Source: Corynebacterium auris
Lineage (GTDB): Bacteria; Actinomycetota; Actinomycetes; Mycobacteriales; Mycobacteriaceae
NCBI RefSeq assembly: GCF_030408575.1
Contig: NZ_CP047047.1
Coordinates: 186,001-250,000 of the forward strand
Reading direction: 5' to 3'
DNA: 64,000 nucleotides
How positions within the stretch are numbered: position 1 is the first letter of the stretch; every line of letters begins with the position of its first letter. Shown here in pieces: positions 52,035 to 61,108 of this stretch. A program made the translations under genes and the position numbers. Below the pieces are notes generated by a model. It had not been told where the DNA came from and did no database searches. It saw only the letters and a program-made list of their open reading frames with translations.

Positions 52035-52140
52035 CCAAGTTGCACAGGCCAAGCAGTGGGTGGCCGGTGGTGTACCTAAGGCAAAGGCGGCCCGCCGGCT
52101 CGGCATTGGTCGTACGACGTGGTACAAGTACATGTCATGA
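52035..52140 (+). pseudogene. Recombinase C-terminal helix-turn-helix fragment
   Basis: Reads QVAQAKQWVAGGVPKAKAARRLGIGRTTWYKYMS, ending at TGA 52138-52140 (given here in pieces: AQAKQWVAGGV, ARRLGIGRTTWYKY). This is the typical HTH tail of a serine recombinase (resolvase). The catalytic domain is missing. Confidence 0.45.
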
Positions 52141-52166
52141 GCAGAGGAAGAATCCTCGATCTGCAG

Positions 52167-53297
52167 TTAGCCAATCTCGGAGATTGACGATATCCCGCAG
52201 CTCGAGTCCTTACACGCTTCACTGTGGTAATCGAAGGTTGTCAGCGGTTTTTCCGGAGCGTTCCAGCTCCTCACTTCAATTTTTCCACCTCGGTTCAGTG
52301 CGAATTTGGCGTCGGAGCCAGCGGAATTCACGGGAATGAACTGTTCTTCGGAAAATCCCTCAATCGTTCCCGTTAACTCGGGATCTGCAGAATCCCTTCT
52401 ATTGATGAACACTCTGCCTTCGTTGTCAATGAACCCGTTTTCGCCTCGTTGCAGGGTGCGAGTGACAGCAAAATCTTCATGGAGTGTCATGACGTGCTCG
52501 GTTACTTGCTCAGTGTCGAGCGTGTCGTCCCCGCTTACTCGGACTTCGAAAGCAGTGAGAAAAGTTCGGTTTCCCTCCACTCGTCCCTGGAGAATCTCGA
52601 AGAGCCCATCCCCCAGATAGTTGACGTGTGGATACTTAAAATCAGGGGAGTTGACTTCGTAGCCATCTGGAAACGCTATTTCCCTGCCGTTTCCCTCGGC
52701 ATCTAAGAGAAACATTCTTCTGTCGCTAGCTGTTCCGTTCGGCGTATATCCGATTACGATGGCATGTTTCTCACCGACAGCGAGAGAGTGTGGAACTAAC
52801 GGGAGGTCGTGAGTTGAAGTGGCCCCATCTTCCTTCAGAACGATTGCTTGGTGGGCGAATGTGTCTGATTGCGACGAGTTGACAATGGCAATCGCCATAG
52901 AGCCTTCGGGAGAAGATCTGAAATACGTAATGGGGTCATAGTCGTGGATGTCAACGGAACCGTTGTGCAGACCGTGCTGTTGTATTGAGTCGGCGAAGTA
53001 GAGGTAGCTTCCCCCGTTTGTCGGGAGAGCTACCGGAGTCCAGCTACCCGAGCCTTGCACGTGGTCAATCTCTTGCCCTGTAGGTGCATGGAGGTAGTAG
53101 CTATTTGAACTGTTATTCCCAAAGGGCTCAAGCACCGGGCCGTAAGAGACAATGTAATTACCTGACTCCGACCAGTCCTGTGCCGTCGAAGCTGCTGGAC
53201 CTCCATCTCCTGCTGGCGAGCAACCCGCCAACAGGGCAAAAATTCCCGAAAAAACCGCGAAGGAAAAAACAGCCTTGATTGTCGTCGCCGCACGCAT
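52167..53297 (-). CDS. Lipoprotein of unknown function
   Basis: A 376-residue protein with a lipoprotein signal (AVFSFAVFSGIFALLAGC, lipobox LLAGC). The mature part is rich in aromatic, Asp and Ser residues with repeating strand-like blocks (NGGSYLYFADSIQQHG, GSMAIAIVNSSQSDTFAHQ, HAIVIGYTPNGTASDRRMF), suggesting a beta-propeller-like fold. The end DYHSEACKDSSCGISSIS has a cysteine pair. Codon use and GC are clearly lower than neighbours, indicating recent acquisition. GTG 53312 is an alternative start. No family recognised. Confidence 0.7.
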   Translation of the reverse strand: MRAATTIKAVFSFAVFSGIFALLAGCSPAGDGGPAASTAQDWSESGNYIVSYGPVLEPFGNNSSNSYYLHAPTGQEIDHVQGSGSWTPVALPTNGGSYLYFADSIQQHGLHNGSVDIHDYDPITYFRSSPEGSMAIAIVNSSQSDTFAHQAIVLKEDGATSTHDLPLVPHSLAVGEKHAIVIGYTPNGTASDRRMFLLDAEGNGREIAFPDGYEVNSPDFKYPHVNYLGDGLFEILQGRVEGNRTFLTAFEVRVSGDDTLDTEQVTEHVMTLHEDFAVTRTLQRGENGFIDNEGRVFINRRDSADPELTGTIEGFSEEQFIPVNSAGSDAKFALNRGGKIEVRSWNAPEKPLTTFDYHSEACKDSSCGISSISEIG

Positions 53298-53370
53298 ACC
53301 TTTGTCTACCACACTGTATTTCAGTACGGTGAAACCTGATCGTCATCTCTGACATCGGAGGGGTACACCC

Positions 53371-53430
53371 CGGTCAAGTCCTGGGTAGTGGTGGATCTGC
53401 CGGTCTAGTCTTGGGTAGTGGTGTATCGGG
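53371..53430. repeat. Two 30-bp tandem units
   Basis: Units 53371-53400 and 53401-53430 share CGGTC-AGTC-TGGGTAGTGGTG with few changes. They lie between the lipoprotein promoter and the IS3 remnant. Confidence 0.75.
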
Positions 53431-53457
53431 TTTCGGATCTTGGTGACGTTTTGGGGT

Positions 53458-53515
53458 CCTGTCAAGCCTCGAGTTTTGTAGAGGGCCCTGTCAAGCCCAG
53501 GGTTTTGTAGAGGGC
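53458..53515. repeat. Two 29-bp tandem units
   Basis: Units 53458-53486 and 53487-53515 share CCTGTCAAGCC and GTTTTGTAGAGGGC. Only two copies with no spacer, so not a CRISPR array. Confidence 0.75.
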
Positions 53516-53529
53516 CATATTGTTGTTGA

Positions 53530-53646
53530 TTAGGCCGCTTGGGCTTTCGCGGCGGTGTATTCCTGATGGGCCTCGCAGGGTGGGCGGTACCCCAGCGCCG
53601 AGTGCACACGACGGTTGTTGTACCAGCCGACCCATGTCGAAGTCGC
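53530..53646 (-). pseudogene. IS3-type transposase C-terminal remnant
   Basis: Minus-strand frame WVGWYNNRRVHSALGYRPP then CEAHQEYTAAKAQAA and TAA. This is the last part of an IS3 OrfB. The rest is absent; an upstream stretch has been replaced by unrelated DNA before the DUF2304 gene. Confidence 0.75.
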
Positions 53647-53728
53647 GACGAGAACATCTCACACCTCGGCCCGAAGACCGCCCACACCCCATCCACGCGG
53701 AGCACGTCGGGGTGGACGACGGAAGACG

Positions 53729-54070
53729 CTACGGCGTGCGCGATTCCGGGGCGACCGCGTTCTGCAACGCCACGGCTCGCGCCAGGCGCGCGTAGCGCAG
53801 CTCCTGCTCGCGGAAGCGGGTCCACGTGGAGATCGTGGTGAAGAAGAAGGCCACGATGAGCACGTAGAGCATGAGGTCGGTGCCGCGGTCCACGCCGAGC
53901 CAGTTGGCCACGACGGTGACGTCGTCGGGGCGCAGAATCGCCCAGATGGCGGCGAGAACGAGGGCGAAGAAGCCGACCTTGACCCACGCCTTTGCGTTCG
54001 CCTTGCGGCGGTTGGCAAAGAAGTACAGGGCGAGGAGGAACGCTGCAAGCAGCAGGAGGATCTGGATCAC
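53729..54070 (-). CDS. DUF2304 membrane protein
   Basis: A 113-residue protein with three membrane helices (IQILLLLAAFLLALYFF, WVKVGFFALVLAAIWAIL, LMLYVLIVAFFFTTIS) and a charged C-terminal helix. DUF2304 proteins partner GT2 glycosyltransferases that make polyprenyl-phosphate sugars. It overlaps the glycosyltransferase gene by 4 bp, which supports that partnership. Confidence 0.88.
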   Translation of the reverse strand: MIQILLLLAAFLLALYFFANRRKANAKAWVKVGFFALVLAAIWAILRPDDVTVVANWLGVDRGTDLMLYVLIVAFFFTTISTWTRFREQELRYARLARAVALQNAVAPESRTP

Positions 54071-54765
54071 GGGAGTCTCCTTGCGACGAAGCCGTCGGCC
54101 AGAATGTTGATCCCGTTGATGAGAGACTGGCCCTTGCTCATGGAGTATTCGGTGTAGAGGATGTCCACGGGCTCCTCGGAGACGCGCCAGTTGCGGTCGT
54201 CGATCATGGCGACGATCTCGGAGGCGTGGGACATGCCGTTCATTCGAATGTTCATCTCGTCGGCGACTTTTTTGTTAAAGGCGCGGAGGCCGTTGTGGGC
54301 GTCGGACAGCCCGAGGCGGCGCGTGCGGGGGGAGAGGAAGACGACGGTCTTGAGCACCACGCGCTTGATCCACGGCACCTGGGAGTTGTCCTGCCCGGCG
54401 AAGCGGGTGCCCACGACGATGTCGAGGGGCTCCTCGCGTAGCCGGGCGACCATGCGCACGACGTCTTTGACTTGGTGCTGGCCGTCGGCGTCGAAGGTGA
54501 CAAAGTAGCGCGCCCCCGGCTGCGAGCGCGCGTACTCGATGCCCGTCTGCAGCGCGGCGCCCTGCCCGAGGTTGACGGGGTGGTTGACCAGGTGGGCGCC
54601 CGCGGCGCGGATCGCCGCGGCGGAGTTGTCCTTGGAGCCATCGTTGACGGCGACGACGTTCGGGAAAGTCGCCCGCGCGTTTTCGAGCACCGACTGGATC
54701 ACCGGCCCCTCGTTGAAACAGGGGACGATCAGCCAGGTGTCTGAGTAATCCTGAATCTCGTTCAT
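54067..54765 (-). CDS. GT2 glycosyltransferase (polyprenyl-phosphate sugar synthase-like)
   Basis: A 232-residue GT-A fold enzyme. WLIVPCFNEGPVIQ (nucleotide binding), VAVNDGSKDNS, and the DxD motif in TFDADGQHQ are visible; GLSDAHNGLRAF is the acceptor-loop region of the DPM synthase group. No membrane helices of its own, consistent with use of the DUF2304 partner. Located 14 bp before the next GT2 gene end. Confidence 0.88.
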   Translation of the reverse strand: MNEIQDYSDTWLIVPCFNEGPVIQSVLENARATFPNVVAVNDGSKDNSAAAIRAAGAHLVNHPVNLGQGAALQTGIEYARSQPGARYFVTFDADGQHQVKDVVRMVARLREEPLDIVVGTRFAGQDNSQVPWIKRVVLKTVVFLSPRTRRLGLSDAHNGLRAFNKKVADEMNIRMNGMSHASEIVAMIDDRNWRVSEEPVDILYTEYSMSKGQSLINGINILADGFVARRLP

Positions 54766-54778
54766 GGCACCGATTAGG

Positions 54779-55603
54779 TTACCCCGCGCGGTGGAAAAGT
54801 TTGGCGTACACGCGCGTCAGAACCGCTGTGGGCAAAAGCCGGTAGGCCGTGCGGACGGCCAGGTTAGCGCGGGAGCGCCACGGCCCGATCAGGCCGTAGC
54901 GAACCAGGTTGGCCTGCATCTGCCGCTCGGCGGCGAACATCCCCCGGCCGGTGCGGCGCGCGAACTGAGCGGGGCTGACGCGGAAGTGCGTCAGCGGCTC
55001 GGGCAGGTTGTGCAGCGCGTAGCCCGCGGCGATGAGCCGCGCCCACAGGTCGTAGTCCTCCATGAAGTGCACGCCCCTGTACCCGCCGGCGGCGGTGACG
55101 TCGGCGGTGCGCAGCATGACGGAGGGGTGGTTGAGCGGCGAGTTGATCAGCGCGTAACGCGCGAGCTCGGCGTGGTGCTCGGGCAGCGCCCGCACCCGCA
55201 GCGCGGCGGGGTCGCCCAGCTCGGCCTCGTGCTGGAACTCGGTCACGGCCGAACCCAGGGCGGCGACCTCGGGGTGGGCCTCCATGAACTCCAGCTGTTT
55301 CTCCAGCCGCTGCGGGTAGGCGGCGTCGTCGGTGTCGAGGCGCAGCACATAGTCGGAGTCGATGGACTCCAGCCCCGCCTGAAGCGCGGGGCCGAGGCCG
55401 CCGTTGCGTTCGAGCGCGACCACGCGCACCGCGTCGCCGTAGCCCCGGACGGTCGAGGCGACCTCGTCGGAGACGGGCCCGTCGAAGACGAGGACGATCT
55501 CGTCGGCGGGGCGGGTCTGGGCGAGCAAAGAGTCGAGCGCGGTGCGCAGCTCGTCGGCGGGGGTGCCGCGATAGGCGGACAGGAGAGCGGAAACGGTGGC
55601 CAC
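54779..55603 (-). CDS. GT2 family glycosyltransferase, rhamnosyltransferase-like
   Basis: A 274-residue GT-A enzyme: ATVSALLSAYRGTPADELR start, IVLVFDGPVS, LRLDTDDAAYP (DxD motif, D-T-D-D) and MEDYDLWARLIAAG (the ED acid-base region). It sits downstream of rmlA and rmlCD in one operon, so it may use dTDP-rhamnose. GTG 55603 is chosen as start. Corresponds to a gene in the same place in other corynebacteria. Confidence 0.85.
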   Translation of the reverse strand: MATVSALLSAYRGTPADELRTALDSLLAQTRPADEIVLVFDGPVSDEVASTVRGYGDAVRVVALERNGGLGPALQAGLESIDSDYVLRLDTDDAAYPQRLEKQLEFMEAHPEVAALGSAVTEFQHEAELGDPAALRVRALPEHHAELARYALINSPLNHPSVMLRTADVTAAGGYRGVHFMEDYDLWARLIAAGYALHNLPEPLTHFRVSPAQFARRTGRGMFAAERQMQANLVRYGLIGPWRSRANLAVRTAYRLLPTAVLTRVYAKLFHRAG

Positions 55604-55614
55604 GGCGGCTAATC

Positions 55615-56478
55615 CTAGTCCCGTGCGGCGTCGATGAGGTAGCGCCCGTACCCGGATTTCAGCATCGTCTCGCCGAGCTGGCGCAGGTATTCCCGGGAGA
55701 TGAACCCCTCGCGGTAGGCCGCGACCTCGGGGGAGCCGATGACGGTCCCGGTGCGTTTCTGGATGACCTCGACGTACGAGCTCGCCTCGCTCATGGAGTC
55801 GATGGTGCCGGTGTCGAGCCACACGTCGCCGCGGTGGAGCCGGTGCACCGTGAGGGCGCCGCGGCGCAGGTAGGCCTCGTTGACCGAGGTGATCTCCAGT
55901 TCGCCGCGCGCCGAGGGGGTGATGCGGCGGGCGATGTCGACCACGCTGTTGTCGTAGAAGTACAGGCCCACCACCGCGAAGGGGGACTTTGGGTGCTCGG
56001 GTTTTTCCTCGATCGACAGGGCCGTGCCGGAGTCGTCGAACTCCACCACGCCGTAGCGCTGCGGGTCGGAGACCTCGTAGGCGAAGATGGCGCCGCCCTC
56101 GATGTCGCGGACCTGCCCGAGCACCTCCGTCAGACCGGAGCCGTCAAAAATGTTGTCGCCGAGCACGAGGGCCACGGAATCCTCGCCGATGAAATCCTCG
56201 CCGATGACGAAGGCCTGGGCCAGGCCGTCGGGCGAGGGCTGCACGGCGTAGTCCAGCATGACGCCGAACTGGGAGCCGTCGCCGAGGAGGCGTCGAAAAG
56301 TGGGGGCGTCCTCGGGGGTGGTGATGACGAGGATCTCGCGGATGCCGGCGCTGATGAGGGTGCTCAGCGGGTAGTAGATCATCGGCTTGTCGTAGATGGG
56401 CATGAGCTGCTTGGATATGCCCTTGGTGATGGGGTAGAGCCGCGTGCCCGAGCCGCCCGCCAGGATGATGCCTTTCAC
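55615..56478 (-). CDS. rmlA: Glucose-1-phosphate thymidylyltransferase
   Basis: A 287-residue RmlA that makes dTDP-glucose, the first step to dTDP-rhamnose. [18 protein letters not shown] is the nucleotide-binding loop; [25 protein letters not shown] and EEKPEHPKS follow. The length fits the family. It starts 3 bp after rmlCD. Confidence 0.95.
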   Translation of the reverse strand: MKGIILAGGSGTRLYPITKGISKQLMPIYDKPMIYYPLSTLISAGIREILVITTPEDAPTFRRLLGDGSQFGVMLDYAVQPSPDGLAQAFVIGEDFIGEDSVALVLGDNIFDGSGLTEVLGQVRDIEGGAIFAYEVSDPQRYGVVEFDDSGTALSIEEKPEHPKSPFAVVGLYFYDNSVVDIARRITPSARGELEITSVNEAYLRRGALTVHRLHRGDVWLDTGTIDSMSEASSYVEVIQKRTGTVIGSPEVAAYREGFISREYLRQLGETMLKSGYGRYLIDAARD

Positions 56479-56481
56479 GGT

Positions 56482-57810
56482 TTAGGCCCCCCGAAGCGCG
56501 AGGTAGATGGCCAGCGCGGCGCGCCAGTGCGAGGGCGTGAAGCCCGTTGCCGTGATCTTGTCCAGGCTGAGCGTCGATTCCGCCGGGCGCGGCGCCTCCG
56601 GTCCAGCGAGGGCGGCGTACTGCGCGGTGGTCACCGGGTGCACGTCCGCCGGGTCGCCGCCGAGCCCGGCGAAGACGGCCATGGCGATCTCGTCGCGCCC
56701 GGCGGGATCGCCCGCGGAGGTGATGTTGTACACCCCGTACTCGGCGCCCGTGGCCAGAAGGTGCGCGATGCCCTTGGCAAGGTCCTCGGCGTGGGTGGGG
56801 CGGCCGCGCTGGTCCATGATCACGCTGGGCTGCACGCCGCGTTCGTAGAGGCGCGCCATGGATTCCATGAAGTTCTCGCCCTCGCCGAAGACCCAGGAGG
56901 TGCGGATGACGTAGTGGCGCGGCGTGGCCCGTGCCGCGGTTTCGCCCGCGCTTTTCGACGCCCCATAGGCGCTTAAGGGCGACGGGAGCTCGTCCTCGGA
57001 GTGCTCTGTATGTAACCCATCGAAGACGTAGTCGCTGGAGACGTGCACCAGGGTCAGGTCGTGCTCGGAGGCGATGCGGGCGAGTCCGGCGACCGCGTCC
57101 GCGTTGACTGCCCAGGCTGCGTGCCTCTCGGTTTCCGCCCCGTTGACGTCGTTGTAGGCGGCGCAGTTGATGATCGCCCGGTACTCGTTCCAATTCCGCT
57201 CCGGGGGAGCGGTGATGTCGAACTCCGCCCGGGTGCAAAACTCCGCCTCGCGCTCGGAGTACACCTTGCGTAGCGCACGGCCGAGCTGGCCGTTCGCGCC
57301 GGTGATGAGGATTTTGCGGGGTGGCACGGTGGGGGCGCAGGCAAGCGGCGGATGCTTCTTATCCGCCTCGGAGAGCTCGGCGGGCTCGAGCGGCCAGTCG
57401 ATCTCGCGGTAGGAGCAGTAGGCGTACGCGCCGTTGGGGTTGTAGCGGGCGTTGACCAGGTAGGTGTACGTGGTTGCGTCCTCAAGAGCCTGGAAGCCGT
57501 TGGCCACCCCGCGCGGGACGAACACGGCGGTGTCGGGGCCGATCTCGGTGCCCCAGGTCGCGCCGTAGGTGGGCGAGCCCCCGCGCATGTCCACCCACGC
57601 GCCGTAGGCGCGCCCGGAGGCGACGGAGACCCACTTGTCCCACGGCTCGGCGTGCATGCCGCGGGTCGCGCCGCGCCGGGCGTTGAAGGAGACGTTGTTC
57701 TGCGCCGGGCGCAGACGCTGGCCGGACCAGTTCTCCTTGAACCAGCCGCGGTTGTCCTCGTGGAGGGTCAGGGGGTGGATTTCCAGGCCGTTGATGGGGG
57801 TAGGGCTCAT
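56482..57810 (-). CDS. rmlCD: Fused dTDP-4-dehydrorhamnose 3,5-epimerase / reductase
   Basis: A 442-residue fusion. Residues 1-160 are an RmlC-type cupin ([43 protein letters not shown]). From residue about 168 an RmlD Rossmann domain follows ([31 protein letters not shown] with the YxxxK pair). This fused form is typical of corynebacteria. The last two steps of dTDP-L-rhamnose synthesis are joined in one chain. A -10 element (TACACT) lies 8 nt upstream of the ATG. Confidence 0.94.
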   Translation of the reverse strand: MSPTPINGLEIHPLTLHEDNRGWFKENWSGQRLRPAQNNVSFNARRGATRGMHAEPWDKWVSVASGRAYGAWVDMRGGSPTYGATWGTEIGPDTAVFVPRGVANGFQALEDATTYTYLVNARYNPNGAYAYCSYREIDWPLEPAELSEADKKHPPLACAPTVPPRKILITGANGQLGRALRKVYSEREAEFCTRAEFDITAPPERNWNEYRAIINCAAYNDVNGAETERHAAWAVNADAVAGLARIASEHDLTLVHVSSDYVFDGLHTEHSEDELPSPLSAYGASKSAGETAARATPRHYVIRTSWVFGEGENFMESMARLYERGVQPSVIMDQRGRPTHAEDLAKGIAHLLATGAEYGVYNITSAGDPAGRDEIAMAVFAGLGGDPADVHPVTTAQYAALAGPEAPRPAESTLSLDKITATGFTPSHWRAALAIYLALRGA

Positions 57811-57818
57811 GGGGATCA

Positions 57819-57824
57819 AGTGTA
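57819..57824 (-). promoter_or_regulatory. Leaderless-type -10 element for the rml operon
   Basis: TACACT on the minus strand with an 8-nt spacer to the ATG at 57810. Confidence 0.45.
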
Positions 57825-57982
57825 GGCGGGGTGGAAGGTTCTTCCCGGATGTGAGGAAGTGTGCCGGGGGAAAGAAATATTCCCGGTTGCCGAGCGAAGT
57901 TGCCGGGGGTGTCTTAGTATTTCGGATGTCCAAAGGTTTCGTAGAGAAGCGTTGTTATTTACTGTGTGTGAGGTGGTGTGCC

Positions 57983-59097
57983 GTGAGGCTCGGTGCACGG
58001 GTTACGGCTGTTGTCGCTGGCGCTGTGATGGTGTGTGCAATGACGGTGGCTACCGCCTCGGCCGCAGTGTTCCACGGCTACTGGATCGGCGGGAGAATTG
58101 AGGAGACCTACCACCGGCTTGGTGGATGGGGCAGGTTCGGGGATGCCACCACACCGGAGAGTGTGGCTGCATGGAACGGTCGTTTCCAGGTCTTCCAACG
58201 CGACGCCTCCATCTACTGGCACCCCAACGTCGACAACGGCACCGCCCACCAGGTGGGTGGACGCATCCGCGACAAATGGGGCGATCTCGGGTGGGAAAAC
58301 GCCGCACTGGGCTACCCCGTAACCGATGAGTTGAAAACACCTGACGGTGTGGGCCGGTTCAACCACTTCCAGGGCGGATCAATCTACTGGTCGCCGAACA
58401 CCGACGCGCACCAGATCTGGGGTGGAATTCGTGATAAGTGGGCGGCCCAAGGGTGGGAGACTGGCCCGCTAGGCTATCCCACCACCGATGAGTTGACAAC
58501 CCCGGACGGAAAAGGCAAGTACAACCACTTTCAGAACGGATCGATCTACTAATCGATCTACTACTCGCCTGCTGGCGGGGTACACACTGTTAGCGGGAAG
58601 ATTCGCGACTTTTGGGCCAAAGCCGGCTGGGAGAAAAGCCCCCTCGGATTCCCGTCGTCGGATCCGTACACCGCCGGCGGCGGGATAAAACAAAACTTCA
58701 TCGGTGGTTCCATCCAAGCATTCGAACCCACCAATCTAGCCCTGGAAAAGTTCGACAACAAGGCTTACTCCAGCTACCGGCAGGTCTACCCCCTTTTCGC
58801 AAAAGAAGACCTTCCTCGCTGGCACACCGCGAACTGATTCAGAACATGGACAAGTACTTCCCGTTAACGGGGTGTCCGAAAGAAATCACCCAGGGCGCGG
58901 TATGCACCGTTACCGGTGTCGGTGGGCGCAGCGGAAAAGTCACCGTTGACCGCATCTCGGATACCGGATTCACCTTAAAAACAGCCGCCGACCACCCCGA
59001 GGGAGCTGGTCGCCTGCTGACCATCCGTTTCGACGAGGTCACCGCCCCACCGGCGGATGAGAAGGGCCCGACCCCGGGAAAGTGGACACAGGGAATT
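57983..59097 (+). pseudogene. Secreted LGFP-repeat cell-wall protein, triply damaged
   Basis: Signal peptide from GTG 57983 ([18 protein letters not shown]...ASA). At least three LGFP-type repeats follow: [58 protein letters not shown] 12-nt tandem duplication (ATCGATCTACTA) creates a TAA at 58550-58552; the same frame then gives another repeat (IRDFWAKAGWEKSPLGFPS) to 58837. A further frameshift near 58790-58815 leads into a last domain (MDKYFPLTGCPKEIT...GAVCTVTG) that ends at the IS3 element. LGFP repeats anchor proteins to the mycolate/arabinogalactan wall. Confidence 0.8.
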
Positions 59098-59120
59098 GAA
59101 CTTATGCGGTCAGGGTGAGT

Positions 59121-59985
59121 TTACCGCAGGTGCGGTTTTCGAACTCGATGGGCGAGAGATAATCGCACCATGAGTGTCTGCGCTTCTGGTTGTAGCGCAC
59201 ACACCACGCGAAGACGTCCCGTCTGGCGTGCAGCATCGAGTCGAAGCATTTTTCGGTTGTGCAGCACCTCGCGTTTCAATGTCGCGTTGAACGACTCCGC
59301 CAGCGCGTTGTCTGCGCTGGTTCCCACCGCCCCCATCGATTGGGTCACCCCTAACATCGTGCATCGTGAGCGAAATGCCTTCGAGGTATAGACACTGCCG
59401 TGATCTGAATGAAAAATCGCTCCTTTCAGACTGCCCCGGGCGCGCCGCGCTGAGTCCAACGCATCGATAACCAGATCGACGCGCATGTGGCAAGCAATAG
59501 AAAATCCCACCAGCCTGCGGGAATAACAATCGATCACGGTGGCAAGATACATATTGCCGCCACCGGATACCGGCAGGTAGGTAATGTCGCCGACAAGCAC
59601 GCGATTCGGCGCCGGGGCATGAAACTGCCTGCGAACAAGATCCGAAAAAGACACTGCGGCCAGCATCTGCCACGGTGGTGCGCACGCGACGTTTCTTCGT
59701 CAAACCCCTGGATGCCCATGGCCTTCATGATGCGTGCAACGCGTTTGTGATTGACCACCTCATGCGCCCCCGAATCAGAATCGTTCAACACCGCGGCGAT
59801 GCGCTTGGCTCCGTAGAGTCCGTGTTCGTCGGTGAACACAGTGCGGATACGAGCACCAAGAACAGCATCGTCAACAACCCTGCTGACGGCGCGCGGCCTG
59901 CGTCTTTTTCCACTTGTAATAGGAAGATCGCTGCACCTTCAGCACGTCGCACATCCGTGTGAGCGAAAACTCGGTGCGATGGTCC
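59121..59985 (-). pseudogene. IS3 orfB with several frameshifts
   Basis: Pieces of one transposase in three frames: FSLTRMCDVLKVQRSSYYKWKK; TDEHGLYGAKRIAAVLND, VARIMKAMGIQGF; then TKKRRVRTTVADAGRS; then HAPAPNRVLVGDITYLPVSG (first D), IFHSDHGSVYTS (second D), SADNALAESFNATLK (E); and CDYLSPIEFENRTCG at the end. At least three shifts separate them. Confidence 0.8.
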
Positions 59986-59994
59986 CAGATGAAC

Positions 59995-60290
59995 GTGAAG
60001 CGGATCACAAGCCCATCTCTTTCGCAAAATACTGCGCCGCCTTGCGAAGGATATCTCGCTCTTCTTGAAGAAGCCGGTTTTGCTTCTCGAGCTGTCGGAT
60101 CCGCTCTGAATCCGATGCTTTTTGTTGCGCGGGCTTTTTTGCCCGTGCCGTAGCGCGTAACCCAGGCAGCGAGACTGCCACGGTTAACACCGAGATCATG
60201 AGCAACCGAGTTAAGAGACACACCGTCTGTGTCTTCATACATCGCGACCGCGTCGCGCTTGAACTCCTCAGAGTAGGACTTACGAGGCAT
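59995..60290 (-). pseudogene. IS3 orfA, frameshifted
   Basis: MPRKSYSEEFKRDAVAMYED and LGVNRGSLAAWVTRYG in one frame from ATG 60290, continued by ASDSERIRQLEKQNRLLQEE and DILRKAAQYFAKEMGL in another frame. The break is near 60135. The HTH and leucine-zipper halves are both recognisable. Confidence 0.78.
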
Positions 60291-60354
60291 GGACTGAGAC
60301 TACCTTCCTCCGGCTATCAACCGGGGCTAGCCTATGTCCACCAACAGGGGGTCA

Positions 60355-60920
60355 GGTCCTCCCTGGCGCTCATCCGCGCACGCGCAGGCGAACACCATGC
60401 CCGAATACGGCAGCGAGGCGACAAAGATGCTGACCTTCGAGCCTTGTCCGCCGGTGGGGTCAAACAACCGCATCTTCGTGCCTGCCCAGTCCACCTGCAT
60501 CGTATGGCCCGGGGCATGGGTGATCCTGGCGGTCAGCCCGGCTGCATCAACGTGTTGAGCCACAAGTTGACGAAACCGCTCGTAGCTGTAGTACCGCTGG
60601 CCTGTGCCCCCAGGTTGTGCGGTGTAGCGGCCCCACAGCACCTGCAGGGTCACCTTGTTGCGCCCGGTGCGCGCTTTGGCGACAGCGTCGAAATCGATCG
60701 GGACGAAATCCCCCTGAGCATGGCTGCGCCCGTCGACGAACCAGTCCGCCAGCTCATGATCCGCAACCCCACGAAGTTGCTCACGGGTTGTGATGTTGTG
60801 TTCCACCAGCGAATCGCGAGCCTTTTGCACGGTGGTGTGCGAGCACCGCGAACTCGAACAGATTTGGCGGACAGACCAGCCTTTCAGCACTTGATCCATT
60901 ACCGCCCGGTAGTCAGTCAC
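60355..60920 (-). pseudogene. IstA N-terminal fragment (third IS21)
   Basis: Starts ATG 60920 with MTDYRAVMDQVLKGWSVRQI and the HTH CSHTTVQKARDSLVEHN, then TARITHAPGHTMQVDWAGTK with the first catalytic D. It is cut by the right end of the IS3 element at CADERQ. Same family as the deleted element at 50.8 kb. Confidence 0.85.
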
Positions 60921-60969
60921 AATCAGACTCCTCTGGTAACGCCGCGTGCCCTGAAGTCACGCGGTCACC

Positions 60970-61040
60970 AGAATCCTCCCCCGAACTGTTACTGGATACT
61001 CACCAATGCGTTACTCGATACTCACCACGGTGTTACTAGA
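60970..61040. repeat. IS21 terminal repeats
   Basis: Three copies of GTTACT-N-GATACTCACC (the third ends GATACG), about 27 bp apart, mark the outer end of the third IS21. They resemble those around the 50.8 kb element and are probably transposase binding sites. Confidence 0.7.
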
Positions 61041-61108
61041 TACGACCGCGCAACACGATGGCTGTATGGTCGTGTTTCTCATCTGGGGTGGTCGGGGAAC
61101 GTCCTTGT

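Larger units (their letters stand above)
59098..60354 (-). mobile_element. IS3-family element, degenerate
   Basis: About 1257 bp judged from the end of the LGFP gene and the break in istA. The right end is at the TGACCCCCTGTTGG sequence (minus strand, from 60354), a usual IS3-group terminus; the left end starts near TGAACTTATGCGG. Terminal repeats are weak, so bounds are approximate. Confidence 0.65.

Noticed and set aside
53371..53515. CRISPR-like short repeats
   Set aside because: Each motif has only two units, with no spacers and no cas genes nearby.
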